The notes under the pieces were generated by a model that saw nothing but the letters and a program-made list of their open reading frames with translations, was not told the origin of the DNA and did not search any database. Shown piece by piece: positions 24,060 to 33,195 of a DNA stretch of 64,000 nucleotides. The position numbers and the translations under genes are program-made. The stretch spans positions 930,001 to 994,000 of the forward strand of contig CP148031.1 in the NCBI GenBank assembly GCA_040500365.1. The letters are read 5' to 3'. Source of the stretch: Dehalobacter alkaniphilus (GTDB lineage Bacteria > Bacillota > Desulfitobacteriia > Desulfitobacteriales > Syntrophobotulaceae). Position 1 is the stretch's first letter; every line of letters starts with the position of its first letter.

Positions 24060-26333
24060 ATGTATTATCTTAAGGACCTGAACCCTGTCCAACGGGAAGC
24101 AGTTGAAAGTGGAGACGGTCCTCTTCTTATTTTAGCCGGGGCCGGTTCAGGCAAGACAAGAGTATTAACTTACAGGATCGCGCATCTGGTGGCCAAAGGC
24201 GTTAATCCCTGGAACATCCTGGCGATTACGTTTACCAATAAGGCTGCCAAGGAGATGAGAGACCGCGTTCTTGCGCTGGTAGGCAGTGAGGGTGAGGGGC
24301 TCTGGGTAGCGACCTTTCATTCTACCTGCGTGCGGATCTTAAGGCGGGAAATCAATGCCCTGCCGGGATATTCCCGGAGCTTTGTGATCTACGATGCCGG
24401 GGACCAGCTGACGGTGCTTAAAGAGTGTCTGAAGGAACTGAATCTTGATGATAAAAAATTTGCGCCGCGGGCTGTTTTAGCGACGATCAGCGATGCCAAG
24501 AATAAGCTTTTAGGGCCGGATGCTTTTGCTGCGGAGGCCAGAGATTTCTTTACCGAAAAAGCGGCCGCGGCCTACCGTCTGTACCAGAGAAAGCTCTATA
24601 GCAATAATGCCTTAGATTTCGATGATATCATCATGCTGACAGTGAGAATATTCAGGGAGGACCCGGATGTCTTAAGCTACTATCAGGAAAAATTCCGTTA
24701 CATCCTCGTCGATGAGTATCAGGATACCAATCATGCTCAGTATATTCTGATCAAGCAGCTTGCTGCACGCTATCGCAACCTTTGCGTCGTCGGGGACGAC
24801 GACCAGTCCGTTTACGGCTGGAGAGGTGCAGATATCCAGAATATCCTGGATTTTGAAAGAGACTACCCGGAAGCCAAAGTGTTGAAGCTGGAACAGAATT
24901 ACCGTTCGACGCAGAAGATTCTGCGGGCGGCCAACGAAGTCGTCAGCAATAATTATAATCGCAAAGGGAAATCTCTCTGGACAGAAAATACGGAAGGAGA
25001 GGAAATTGTTCTCTTTAAAGCGACAGATGAGCATGACGAAGCCCGCTTTGTGACTGGGAAAATCCGTGATCTGGCTGATACAGAAGGCAGACGGTATAAC
25101 GATTTTGCGATCCTGTACCGCACGAATGCCCAGTCCCGGGTGCTGGAAGAACACTTCATGAAGGAAAGCATACCCTACAAAATATATTCCGGGGTTAAGT
25201 TCTATGAACGCCTCGAAATCAAGGATATCCTGGCCTATTTGCGGCTGCTGAACAATCCTGCCGACCGTGTCAGCTTCGCCAGGGTCATTAATGTGCCCAA
25301 AAGAGGTATTGGAAAAGTCAGCCTGGATAAAATATTGGAGTACGCTGAGGAACAGGGCATGCCGGTTCTGGATGCGCTGGCTGAAGTGGCATATATTCCC
25401 GGTCTCCAGACCAAAGGCGTTGGCACACTAACGAATTTCCATGAACTGATGCTTGGATTCCGTCAAGAAGCTCAAAAGGGTGTGCCGCTGACCGAGTTGA
25501 CGGAGAAGATCATAAGGGATACAGGATACATGGCCTCTCTCCGAGCGGAAAATACGGTGGAGGCTGAATCCCGGATAGAAAACCTTAATGAATTCCTTTC
25601 CGTAACAGCCGAGTACGACAACAACCTTCAGGACTACCTTGAGGATCCTGATCTGGAGACTGACCAGAATATGCTTATTCTGGGAGGATTCCTCGAACAG
25701 GTTTCTCTGGTCGCTGAAATTGACAGTTTTGATGAAGCGGAAGACGCCGTAAAGTTGATGACCATGCACAGCGCCAAAGGATTGGAATTCCCAGTTGTAT
25801 TTGCAGTCGGAATGGAAGATGGGATCTTCCCGAGCAGCAGAAGCCTTTTGGAACAGGTTCTGCTCGAGGAAGAACGACGGCTGTGCTATGTTACGATCAC
25901 CCGGGCTAGAGAAAAGCTTTTCCTGAGCACGACGGAACAAAGGATGGTCTATGGGCATATTCAGAGCAGTGTGCCTTCGCGATTCCTAAAAGAAATACCC
26001 GAGGAGCTTCTGACAGAGGAGGCTTCCCGTCGTGAAATTCTTGGCAGGGGATTCGGTCTTTCTTCCCAAACCAGGAAATATGCCGGTGGTGATGCTGCTT
26101 CCACTGCAAGCAATTCCTTTGCCGGACGTAAAAGCTGGAAGGACAGTGGAGCGTCCGTTGTCAGCTCCGATCCCGGGAGCTTTCTGGTCGGTGACAAAGT
26201 CGGGCACCCCAAATTCGGCCACGGCATTGTAATGTCCGTAAAAGGTGAAGGGAACAGTGCCGAGATCACGGTTGTTTTCAGCGGTGAAGTTAAGAAACTG
26301 ATTGCTGAGTATGCCCGATTGTCAAAGATCTAA
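24060..26333 (+). CDS. pcrA: ATP-dependent DNA helicase PcrA/UvrD
   Basis: The 757-residue superfamily 1 helicase starts at ATG 24060 (MYYLKDLNPVQREAV) after AAAGGTGATCTTATCA. It shows LAGAGSGKTRVL (Walker A, near 27), FTNKAAKEMRDR, DEYQDTN (motif II), VVGDDDQSVYGWRGA (motif III), NYRST, and TMHSAKGLEFPVV with EERRLCYVTITRA in the C-terminal half. The C-terminal tail around VGHPKFGHGIV is typical of PcrA and binds RNA polymerase in Bacillus. It unwinds DNA 3' to 5' in repair and replication. Confidence 0.95.
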   Translation: MYYLKDLNPVQREAVESGDGPLLILAGAGSGKTRVLTYRIAHLVAKGVNPWNILAITFTNKAAKEMRDRVLALVGSEGEGLWVATFHSTCVRILRREINALPGYSRSFVIYDAGDQLTVLKECLKELNLDDKKFAPRAVLATISDAKNKLLGPDAFAAEARDFFTEKAAAAYRLYQRKLYSNNALDFDDIIMLTVRIFREDPDVLSYYQEKFRYILVDEYQDTNHAQYILIKQLAARYRNLCVVGDDDQSVYGWRGADIQNILDFERDYPEAKVLKLEQNYRSTQKILRAANEVVSNNYNRKGKSLWTENTEGEEIVLFKATDEHDEARFVTGKIRDLADTEGRRYNDFAILYRTNAQSRVLEEHFMKESIPYKIYSGVKFYERLEIKDILAYLRLLNNPADRVSFARVINVPKRGIGKVSLDKILEYAEEQGMPVLDALAEVAYIPGLQTKGVGTLTNFHELMLGFRQEAQKGVPLTELTEKIIRDTGYMASLRAENTVEAESRIENLNEFLSVTAEYDNNLQDYLEDPDLETDQNMLILGGFLEQVSLVAEIDSFDEAEDAVKLMTMHSAKGLEFPVVFAVGMEDGIFPSSRSLLEQVLLEEERRLCYVTITRAREKLFLSTTEQRMVYGHIQSSVPSRFLKEIPEELLTEEASRREILGRGFGLSSQTRKYAGGDAASTASNSFAGRKSWKDSGASVVSSDPGSFLVGDKVGHPKFGHGIVMSVKGEGNSAEITVVFSGEVKKLIAEYARLSKI

Positions 26334-26446
26334 CGGGTTATTCTAACGCTAAATTCGATAATTTGGTAAGCTTCTGGTTGACATTTTGGCGAAACAGCAA
26401 ACAAGCCTTCCCAGGAAAAATATAAGATAAGGTAAGGGGTTCCGGT

Positions 26447-28447
26447 ATGGATCAAAATAAACGTTTGGTCGAACTCAAGAATATGATCGAAAAGGCCAAT
26501 TATCATTATTACGGCTTGGATGACCCCATTCTTACGGATGCCGAATATGACCTTTACTTAAGGGAACTCATCGAGATCGAACATCAACACCCGGACTGGG
26601 TTACGCTTGATTCTCCTTCCCAGCGGGTCGGGGGTTTTGTCGCATCCCAGTTTCCAAAGGTCCGGCATCCGGAACCGATGCTGAGTCTTGATAACGCTTT
26701 CAATGCTGAGGAATTGATGGACTTTGACCGTCGGGTGCGCAGTGTAGCACCCGATGCGGAATATGTTGTAGAATTGAAGATTGACGGGTTGACGGTAGCT
26801 TTAACTTACCAGGAAGGTATTTTGCGGCGGGGGGCAACCCGCGGGGACGGGGAAGTGGGGGAAGAGATCACAGCCAATGTCCGGACCATCAGAGCCGTGC
26901 CGCTTCGGCTGTATAACGCAGATAACGGGGAGTTCAAAGGTTCTGTGGATGTCCGTGGTGAAGGATATATGCCGAAGGAGTCCTTCCTCCAGCTGAATAC
27001 AGAACGGGAAGAAGAGGGACTTTCCCTGTTCGCAAACCCGAGAAATGCGGCAGCCGGTTCTCTGCGTCAGCAGGATTCCAGGATCACGGCGCAGCGAAAA
27101 CTGGGATATTTTGCGTATCAGCTGATTCAGGCCGAACAGATGGGGATCAGTACCCAGACCGGAGTGCTGGAAGCTTTGAACAGGTCTGGATTTAATGTCA
27201 ATCCGAACTATCAGCTGTTTTCAACCATGGAGCAAGTGATTGCGTACTGCAGCCGGATGACGGACGAACGGCACGGTTTCCCTTATGAGATCGATGGCCT
27301 GGTCATTAAGGTGAATAGCTTTTCTCAGCAGCGCGAGCTCGGCTATACGGCCAAAAGCCCGCGCTGGGCGACTGCTTATAAATTCCCGGCCGAACAGGTC
27401 GAGACCCAGGTGAAGGATATTGAGATCAATGTGGGCCGGACAGGAGTGCTCACCCCGACTGCGGTTCTTAAGGACGTATTTGTAGCCGGTTCTACTGTAG
27501 GGAGGGCCACGCTGCATAATCTGGACAATATCCGGGACAAGGACATCCGGATCGGCGATTACGTATTAATTCATAAGGCCGGAGATGTGATCCCTGAAAT
27601 CATCAAATCGCTGCCAGGGAAACGCACCGGCCAGGAAATGGTGTTTGCAATGCCTGCCAACTGCCCGTCCTGCGGCAGCCCAGTTTACCGACTGGAAGGA
27701 GAGGCCGCCCACCGCTGCCAGAATATCTCCTGCCCGTCGCGCCAGAGAGAAGCCCTGATCCATTTTGTGTCCAGGGACGCGATGAATATTGAAGGTCTCG
27801 GGCCCGCTGTGGTCAGCCAGCTGCTGGATGCCGGGCTTGTCAAAGACGCCTCCGATTTATATTATCTTCAGTACGAAGACCTTGTTCGATTAGAGCGGAT
27901 GGCCGATAAATCAGCCAGCAACCTGCTTGCTTCGATCAAAAAAAGCACAGAGCGCGGCCTGGCTTCATTGATTTTTGCGATGGGTATCCGGCATGTCGGG
28001 GTCAAAGTCGGCAAGATCCTGGCCGCAAGGTACCGAAGCATGGAAGCTCTGGAAAATGCGACCGAGGAAGAACTCCGGGAAATCGGCGATATCGGTGGCA
28101 TCATGGCCAAAAGTATTGTGAGTTTCTTCAGCGACCCTGCAAACCGCGAATTTCTGAATCGGCTGAAGGCGGCCAGGGTCACGATGATCGCTGCGAATAC
28201 GTCTGTTTCCCAGATCCTTGCCGGGAAGAGTATTGTGGTGACTGGGACGCTTCAATCGTGGGAACGACGCGAGATCGAAGACCTGATTGAACATCTCGGC
28301 GGTAAGACTTCGTCAAGTGTAAGCAAAAAAACATCCCTGGTTCTCGTCGGTGAGAACCCCGGTTCAAAGTATAATAAAGCCAGGGAACTCGGAATCCCCG
28401 TTTATACCGAAGGTGAATTCAAGGCGTTGATTAATGCCGAAGCATAA
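26447..28447 (+). CDS. ligA: NAD-dependent DNA ligase
   Basis: The 666-residue ligase has the NAD-binding Ia region at the start (YYGLDDPILTDAEYD), the adenylated lysine in VELKIDGL near 112, the OB domain (GRTGVLTPTAVL), a Cys4 zinc finger (CPSCGSP and CQNISC near 405-430), helix-hairpin-helix repeats, and a C-terminal BRCT domain (about 590-666). It seals nicks and is placed next to pcrA as in B. subtilis. Confidence 0.95.
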   Translation: MDQNKRLVELKNMIEKANYHYYGLDDPILTDAEYDLYLRELIEIEHQHPDWVTLDSPSQRVGGFVASQFPKVRHPEPMLSLDNAFNAEELMDFDRRVRSVAPDAEYVVELKIDGLTVALTYQEGILRRGATRGDGEVGEEITANVRTIRAVPLRLYNADNGEFKGSVDVRGEGYMPKESFLQLNTEREEEGLSLFANPRNAAAGSLRQQDSRITAQRKLGYFAYQLIQAEQMGISTQTGVLEALNRSGFNVNPNYQLFSTMEQVIAYCSRMTDERHGFPYEIDGLVIKVNSFSQQRELGYTAKSPRWATAYKFPAEQVETQVKDIEINVGRTGVLTPTAVLKDVFVAGSTVGRATLHNLDNIRDKDIRIGDYVLIHKAGDVIPEIIKSLPGKRTGQEMVFAMPANCPSCGSPVYRLEGEAAHRCQNISCPSRQREALIHFVSRDAMNIEGLGPAVVSQLLDAGLVKDASDLYYLQYEDLVRLERMADKSASNLLASIKKSTERGLASLIFAMGIRHVGVKVGKILAARYRSMEALENATEEELREIGDIGGIMAKSIVSFFSDPANREFLNRLKAARVTMIAANTSVSQILAGKSIVVTGTLQSWERREIEDLIEHLGGKTSSSVSKKTSLVLVGENPGSKYNKARELGIPVYTEGEFKALINAEA

Positions 28448-28498
28448 GTCCGAAGAACGGTTTGCTTACGTTCCGTAAACATGCAAATATAAACATAG

Positions 28499-28532
28499 AA
28501 AACAAAATAGCTGCTAACACAAGTCAGCAGCT
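28499..28532 (-). terminator. Terminator after the minus-strand ATPase gene
   Basis: On the minus strand AGCTGCT and AGCAGCT (28526-28532 and 28509-28515) form a 7-bp stem around a 10-base loop, followed by ATTTTGTTTT. It lies 17 bases downstream of the minus-strand gene. Confidence 0.7.
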
Positions 28533-28548
28533 GTCAAGCTGGAAATTA

Positions 28549-29280
28549 TTACGGCTTTACAATTGGTTTAGGATCTAAAGCGAGGTACTCTTCCGTAATT
28601 GGGATGTAGTAAAAGCCATCTTTGATGTCACTATTGATTCCGGCTACAATCTCCGGCAGATTATCGCACTTGATATCCAGAAGGTTCAGGAGCTTATTGG
28701 ACCAGCCGTTGGGCAGGGGATTAAGCATAATCAGATTTACGTGCTGGAACAGGGATTTGATTTCCGAGGATATTTTGTTCAGAGATCCGATGGCAGCCCA
28801 TATTTCGATGAGTGAGCCGTCTTCTTCCTTGCGGTTGGCTGTAATATAATCGAGCCGGCCGAGCTGCTCTGCAAACTCAGGAATATTCCAGTACTTGGAC
28901 GGAAGATCGATGAAAATACGGACTCGGTTTATGATGTTTTTTTCGTGGATTGACCAGGTAGCAAGGCATTCCAAAAAAGTGATGATTCGGGGTGCGTAGT
29001 CGCAGGCACAGTAGTATATACCTGGTTTCGTAGGCTCGGTGACCCAGGAAATATCGGTTTCATAAGGATTGATCGTATGGACAGGATTATTGGGAGGATT
29101 GTACCAAATACGTTTTTCTGAATCTGTCAGGACAATGTTGATAGAATGATCCTCAACAAAGTCTTTTCCTTGGAGTATGGACCAAATGAGACGGGTCTTT
29201 CCGGAACCCGCTTCTCCGAGAATAAGGTGGCTTCCCGGAAGAAATTTTTCAAAGGGTCTGACATTCTGCTCCATTGGCAT
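28549..29280 (-). CDS. P-loop ATPase-like protein of unknown function
   Basis: The 243-residue protein has a clear Walker A, GEAGSGKTRLIW, near residue 22, and a possible Walker B-like stretch around VRIFIDLP near residue 118. AAAGGAAGTA precedes ATG 29280. The layout resembles conjugation-type or FtsK/HerA-like coupling ATPases (it reads short for those), but I cannot name a family. It stands alone between ligA and gatC, on the opposite strand, with its own terminator, so it may be a recent insertion. Confidence 0.6.
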   Translation of the reverse strand: MPMEQNVRPFEKFLPGSHLILGEAGSGKTRLIWSILQGKDFVEDHSINIVLTDSEKRIWYNPPNNPVHTINPYETDISWVTEPTKPGIYYCACDYAPRIITFLECLATWSIHEKNIINRVRIFIDLPSKYWNIPEFAEQLGRLDYITANRKEEDGSLIEIWAAIGSLNKISSEIKSLFQHVNLIMLNPLPNGWSNKLLNLLDIKCDNLPEIVAGINSDIKDGFYYIPITEEYLALDPKPIVKP

Positions 29281-29704
29281 TACTTCCTTTCTGATTCAGT
29301 TGTCTATTTAAAAATAGTAAATTGTCTTCTCCTTAAGTAATATTATCGATACTTTTTCTTAAAGAAAAATGAGAGTATTTCGGTATTTTGCCAATGTATT
29401 GAATTACATAGTTCTACGTCAAGTGTCTGATCACCTTTTAATTTTTTCAGGCGGCCAAAACTTTTTCTTTTGTCTTTTTTCTTATCATCTTATTTTATCT
29501 ACTCACTATCTTCTTGTTATCAATTTGTTATTTTGTTATTTTTTTATCATTTCTAACTCATCACTCATCGTAGTTATACCGATTAGTCAGAAATTCTTAT
29601 ATATAACTTGGATCTGCTTGCTTTTTGCCTTTTCCTTGCCCCTCAGGTTCATTTTTGTTATATTTATTTATATGTCCATTTGAGAAAGGCGGCGTTATTG
29701 CGTT
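29281..29704. other. T-rich intergenic region upstream of gatC
   Basis: No convincing gene: the one long frame codes for a very hydrophobic, low-complexity string, as expected from the T-rich sequence of 29440-29570. The region may contain the gatC promoter; no clear TTGACA/TATAAT pair stands out. It separates the minus-strand ATPase gene from the gat operon. Confidence 0.45.
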
Positions 29705-29989
29705 ATGAAACTATCTAGAGAAGAAGTGGAACACGTTGCTCTTCTGGCCAGGCTGCAGCTTTCAGAAGAGGAAGTGGAATTATATACGGAGCAGCTGAAT
29801 TCGATCCTCGGGTATGCCGAAATGCTCCAAAAGCTCAACACGGATCAGGTCTCTCCGACCGCGCATGCTGTGCAGCTTGTTAATATCTTGCGGGAAGATG
29901 AAGTAAGACCTTCAATGAGCCGGGATAAAATCTTAATGAATGCACCTGACGAAGAGGACGGGTTCTTCCGGGTTCCCAAAATCGTCTAG
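29705..29989 (+). CDS. gatC: Glutamyl-tRNA(Gln) amidotransferase subunit C
   Basis: The 94-residue protein has the GatC pattern LSREEVEHVALLARLQLSEEE at the start, LNSILGYAEMLQKL, and the C-terminal FFRVPKIV. It stabilises GatA in the complex that turns Glu-tRNA(Gln) into Gln-tRNA(Gln). It is the first gene of gatCAB. Confidence 0.94.
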   Translation: MKLSREEVEHVALLARLQLSEEEVELYTEQLNSILGYAEMLQKLNTDQVSPTAHAVQLVNILREDEVRPSMSRDKILMNAPDEEDGFFRVPKIV

Positions 29990-30137
29990 TATAAAACAGA
30001 GACTGATCAATTATAAGCTTTATTGATAACGGAATTTACAAACGCGATCAGTAACTGATCAACAAGCAGGTTGTTTACTAACAAATGATAATTGAATGTC
30101 TCTTTATGTCTTAGATTCGGAAAGGAGTACCAGGTTC

Positions 30138-31601
30138 ATGACAATGTTTAAGTCACTTGAAGAACTACATAACAGGCTCGTAAAGAAAGAGATCAGCTGC
30201 GTGGAATTGACCAGATCTTTCATTGATCATATTGATAGTGTGGATTCCCAGGTTAAAGCGTTTCTGACGGTTACCGCAGATTCGGCGCTGATAAAGGCAG
30301 CAGAAGTCGATAAGAAGATTGCCGGCGGGGAAAGCCTTGGACCGCTCGAAGGGCTGCCAATGGCCATGAAAGATAATATGTGTACAGAAGGAATCCCGAC
30401 GACCTGCGGTTCCCGGATTCTAGAGAATTTCAATCCGCCTTATGACGCCGCGGTGACCGAACGGCTGAAAGCGGCTGGAGCCGTGCTGCTCGGCAAACTG
30501 AATATGGATGAATTTGCGATGGGATCGTCTACCGAAAATTCCGGTTACCATCCGACGGCGAACCCGTGGGATCTGGAAAGCGTTCCGGGTGGTTCTTCCG
30601 GGGGGTCGGCGGCCTGCGTCGCGGCAAGAGAAGTACCGTTTGCGCTCGGTTCGGATACTGGCGGTTCCATTCGCCAGCCTGCAGCCTTCTGCGGAGTCGT
30701 TGGCCTGAAGCCTACCTACGGCGCTGTGTCACGCTACGGCCTTGTGGCCTTTGCTTCTTCGCTCGACCAGATCGGACCGCTAACGACGAACGTCAGGGAT
30801 AATGCCCTGGTCCTGAATGCGATTGCCGGCCATGATCCGAAAGATTCGACTTCAGTACCGTTCGTTAAGCCAGATTATACCCAGTTTTTAGAAAATAATG
30901 TAAAAGGCCTCAAAATTGGGATTCCCGATGAATATTTCGCTTCCGGTCTGAACTCGGATGTTGCTGAAGTTATACAAAAGGCGATCCGGACTTTTGAAAG
31001 CCTGGGGGCGGAGATCGAGCGCTGTTCACTACCGCATACGGAATTTGCAATGCCGGCTTACTATATTATTGCTCCGGCTGAATGCAGCTCTAACCTGGCC
31101 CGCTACGACGGAGTGCGCTATGGTTACCGTGCGGAAGCTGACGATATGATTGAGATGTTTAAAAAGACCAGGGAAAAAGGCTTTGGTCAGGAAGTCAAGC
31201 GCCGGATCATGCTCGGGACCTATGCCCTGAGCTCGGGTTATTACGACGCCTATTACCTGAAAGCCCAGAAAGTGCGGACGCTGATCAAACAGGACTTCGA
31301 CCGCGCTTTTGAAAAATATGATGTGCTATTGTCTCCGACGGCACCTACTACTGCGTATAAGATCGGCGAAAAATCAGATCCATTGGCGATGTATATGGGA
31401 GATGTCTATACGATCCCGGTTAATCTGGCCGGTTTGCCGGCCATCTCAGTGCCGGCGGGATTTGTTGATGGCATGCCGGTCGGGATGCAGCTTATCAGCA
31501 AGCACTTTGAAGAAGGTACGCTGTACAAAGCCGCTTATGCGTTTGAACAAAATACCGCGTATCATCATCAGGCGCCTGCACTGCTCAAGGAGGTGCGCTA
31601 G
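30138..31601 (+). CDS. gatA: Glutamyl-tRNA(Gln) amidotransferase subunit A
   Basis: The 487-residue amidase has the catalytic core: Lys in MAMKDNMCTEG near 76, the PGGSSGGSAA glycine-serine motif near 152, and the nucleophile Ser in DTGGSIRQPAAFCG near 176. It frees ammonia from glutamine. I chose ATG 30138 after GGAAAGGAG; the frame is open 42 bases further up. The stop directly abuts the gatB start. Confidence 0.94.
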   Translation: MTMFKSLEELHNRLVKKEISCVELTRSFIDHIDSVDSQVKAFLTVTADSALIKAAEVDKKIAGGESLGPLEGLPMAMKDNMCTEGIPTTCGSRILENFNPPYDAAVTERLKAAGAVLLGKLNMDEFAMGSSTENSGYHPTANPWDLESVPGGSSGGSAACVAAREVPFALGSDTGGSIRQPAAFCGVVGLKPTYGAVSRYGLVAFASSLDQIGPLTTNVRDNALVLNAIAGHDPKDSTSVPFVKPDYTQFLENNVKGLKIGIPDEYFASGLNSDVAEVIQKAIRTFESLGAEIERCSLPHTEFAMPAYYIIAPAECSSNLARYDGVRYGYRAEADDMIEMFKKTREKGFGQEVKRRIMLGTYALSSGYYDAYYLKAQKVRTLIKQDFDRAFEKYDVLLSPTAPTTAYKIGEKSDPLAMYMGDVYTIPVNLAGLPAISVPAGFVDGMPVGMQLISKHFEEGTLYKAAYAFEQNTAYHHQAPALLKEVR

Positions 31602-33053
31602 ATGTCTTTTATTGATAAATATGAAATGGTTTGCGGCGTGGAAACCCACGTTGAGATGGCTACGAAAACCAAGATCTTCTGCGGCTGTTCGACAGAGTTC
31701 GGAGGAGAACAGAATACACACGTTTGTCCTGTGTGTCTAGGGCTGCCGGGCGTCCTGCCGGTATTGAATAAAGAAGTCGTCAATCTCGCGATCAAGGCGG
31801 GTCTTGCTTTGAACTGCGAGATCGCCGAATTCTCCAAATTTGACCGTAAGAACTATTTCTACCCGGACCTAACGAAGAATTACCAGACATCTCAGTATGA
31901 CCTGCCGATCTGCAAAAACGGCTGGCTCGATGTCATGGTGAATGAGACAAATAAACGTATCGGCATCACGAGAGCCCATATGGAAGAGGATGCCGGGAAA
32001 CTGGTGCACAACGGGGAGACTATTATGACGTCCAGCAGCTCCGGGGTTGATTATAACCGGACGGGGGTACCGCTTCTGGAAATTGTCTCGGAACCGGATA
32101 TGCGCTCGATAGATGAAGTTCTGGCTTACCTGGAACAGCTGGTCCAGATCATGGATTATGCCGGAATTTCCGACTGCAAACTCGAACAGGGTTCCGTCCG
32201 TTTTGATATCAATGTCTCACTTCGCCTCAAAGGAACCGAACCATTCGGCACGCGGACCGAAACCAAGAATCTGAACTCTTTCAGCTCAGTCCGCCGCTGT
32301 CTAGAATACGAAACCGACCGTCAGGCCGAAGCCCTTGACGACGGCGAAAAAATTATCCAGGAAACGAGAACCTGGGACGAAGGCAGAGGGATGACGTTGT
32401 CTCTCCGATCCAAGGAAGAGGCCCACGACTACCGCTATTTTCCGGAGCCGGATCTGATGCCGCTCGTGATCGACCGGGACTGGGTCGAGGGAATCAGAGC
32501 TTCCTTGCCGGAGCTGCCTGCCGCTAAAAAAGCAAGACTGCAGTCCCGTGGCCTATCGGAATACGACGCAGGGGTCATTACCGCATCTAAAGCAATGGCC
32601 GTATTCTTTGATCAGGCACTCGCCAAGATCGATGACGCAAAACTCCTTGCCAACTGGGTCATGGGAGATTTAAGCGGCCTGCTGAAAACTAACGGACGCT
32701 CTTTTGAAGATTCGCCCGTTTCTCCAGAACAGCTGGCAGGGATGCTGACGCTGATCAAGAAAGGCGATATCAGCGGCAAGATCGGCAAAAATGTGCTCGA
32801 AGAAATTTATAACACCGGTAAAGATCCGGAGACGATCATAAAAGAGAAAGGACTTGTTCAGATCAGCGATGAAGGTGAACTTGAAATAATTGTGGGCGGC
32901 ATTCTTGCTGCCAATGAAAAGTCCGTCGCTGATTACCAAGCCGGCAAAGAGAGCGCACTTGGATTTTTAGTCGGTCAAGTCATGAAAGCAACCAAAGGGC
33001 AGGCTAATCCAGGTTTGGTCAATAAACTGCTGAAAGAAAAACTGGTGCAGTAA
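31602..33053 (+). CDS. gatB: Aspartyl/glutamyl-tRNA amidotransferase subunit B
   Basis: The 483-residue subunit begins with YEMVCGVETHVEM, then has the zinc-site region CGCSTEF and CPVCLGLPG, YFYPDLTKNYQ, AHMEEDAGKL and the YqeY-like C-terminal tail domain. It holds the kinase step that activates the misacylated tRNA. The start is directly at the gatA stop, and the length fits the family. Confidence 0.95.
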   Translation: MSFIDKYEMVCGVETHVEMATKTKIFCGCSTEFGGEQNTHVCPVCLGLPGVLPVLNKEVVNLAIKAGLALNCEIAEFSKFDRKNYFYPDLTKNYQTSQYDLPICKNGWLDVMVNETNKRIGITRAHMEEDAGKLVHNGETIMTSSSSGVDYNRTGVPLLEIVSEPDMRSIDEVLAYLEQLVQIMDYAGISDCKLEQGSVRFDINVSLRLKGTEPFGTRTETKNLNSFSSVRRCLEYETDRQAEALDDGEKIIQETRTWDEGRGMTLSLRSKEEAHDYRYFPEPDLMPLVIDRDWVEGIRASLPELPAAKKARLQSRGLSEYDAGVITASKAMAVFFDQALAKIDDAKLLANWVMGDLSGLLKTNGRSFEDSPVSPEQLAGMLTLIKKGDISGKIGKNVLEEIYNTGKDPETIIKEKGLVQISDEGELEIIVGGILAANEKSVADYQAGKESALGFLVGQVMKATKGQANPGLVNKLLKEKLVQ

Positions 33054-33195
33054 AACGCAATATAAAGCTCATAAATCAAGCATACTAAAAATGCAATAAA
33101 AAGAACAAAAAAGCATAATAGAGCAAGATATTGTGCCAGAATGATAAGACATACTTAATAAATACAAGAAATGAACGCGTTTAGAGGTGGATAAA

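Noticed and set aside
29369..29683. Open frame of 104 codons upstream of gatC
   Set aside because: The T-rich DNA forces a low-complexity hydrophobic string, with no ribosome-binding site, so it is probably not a gene.
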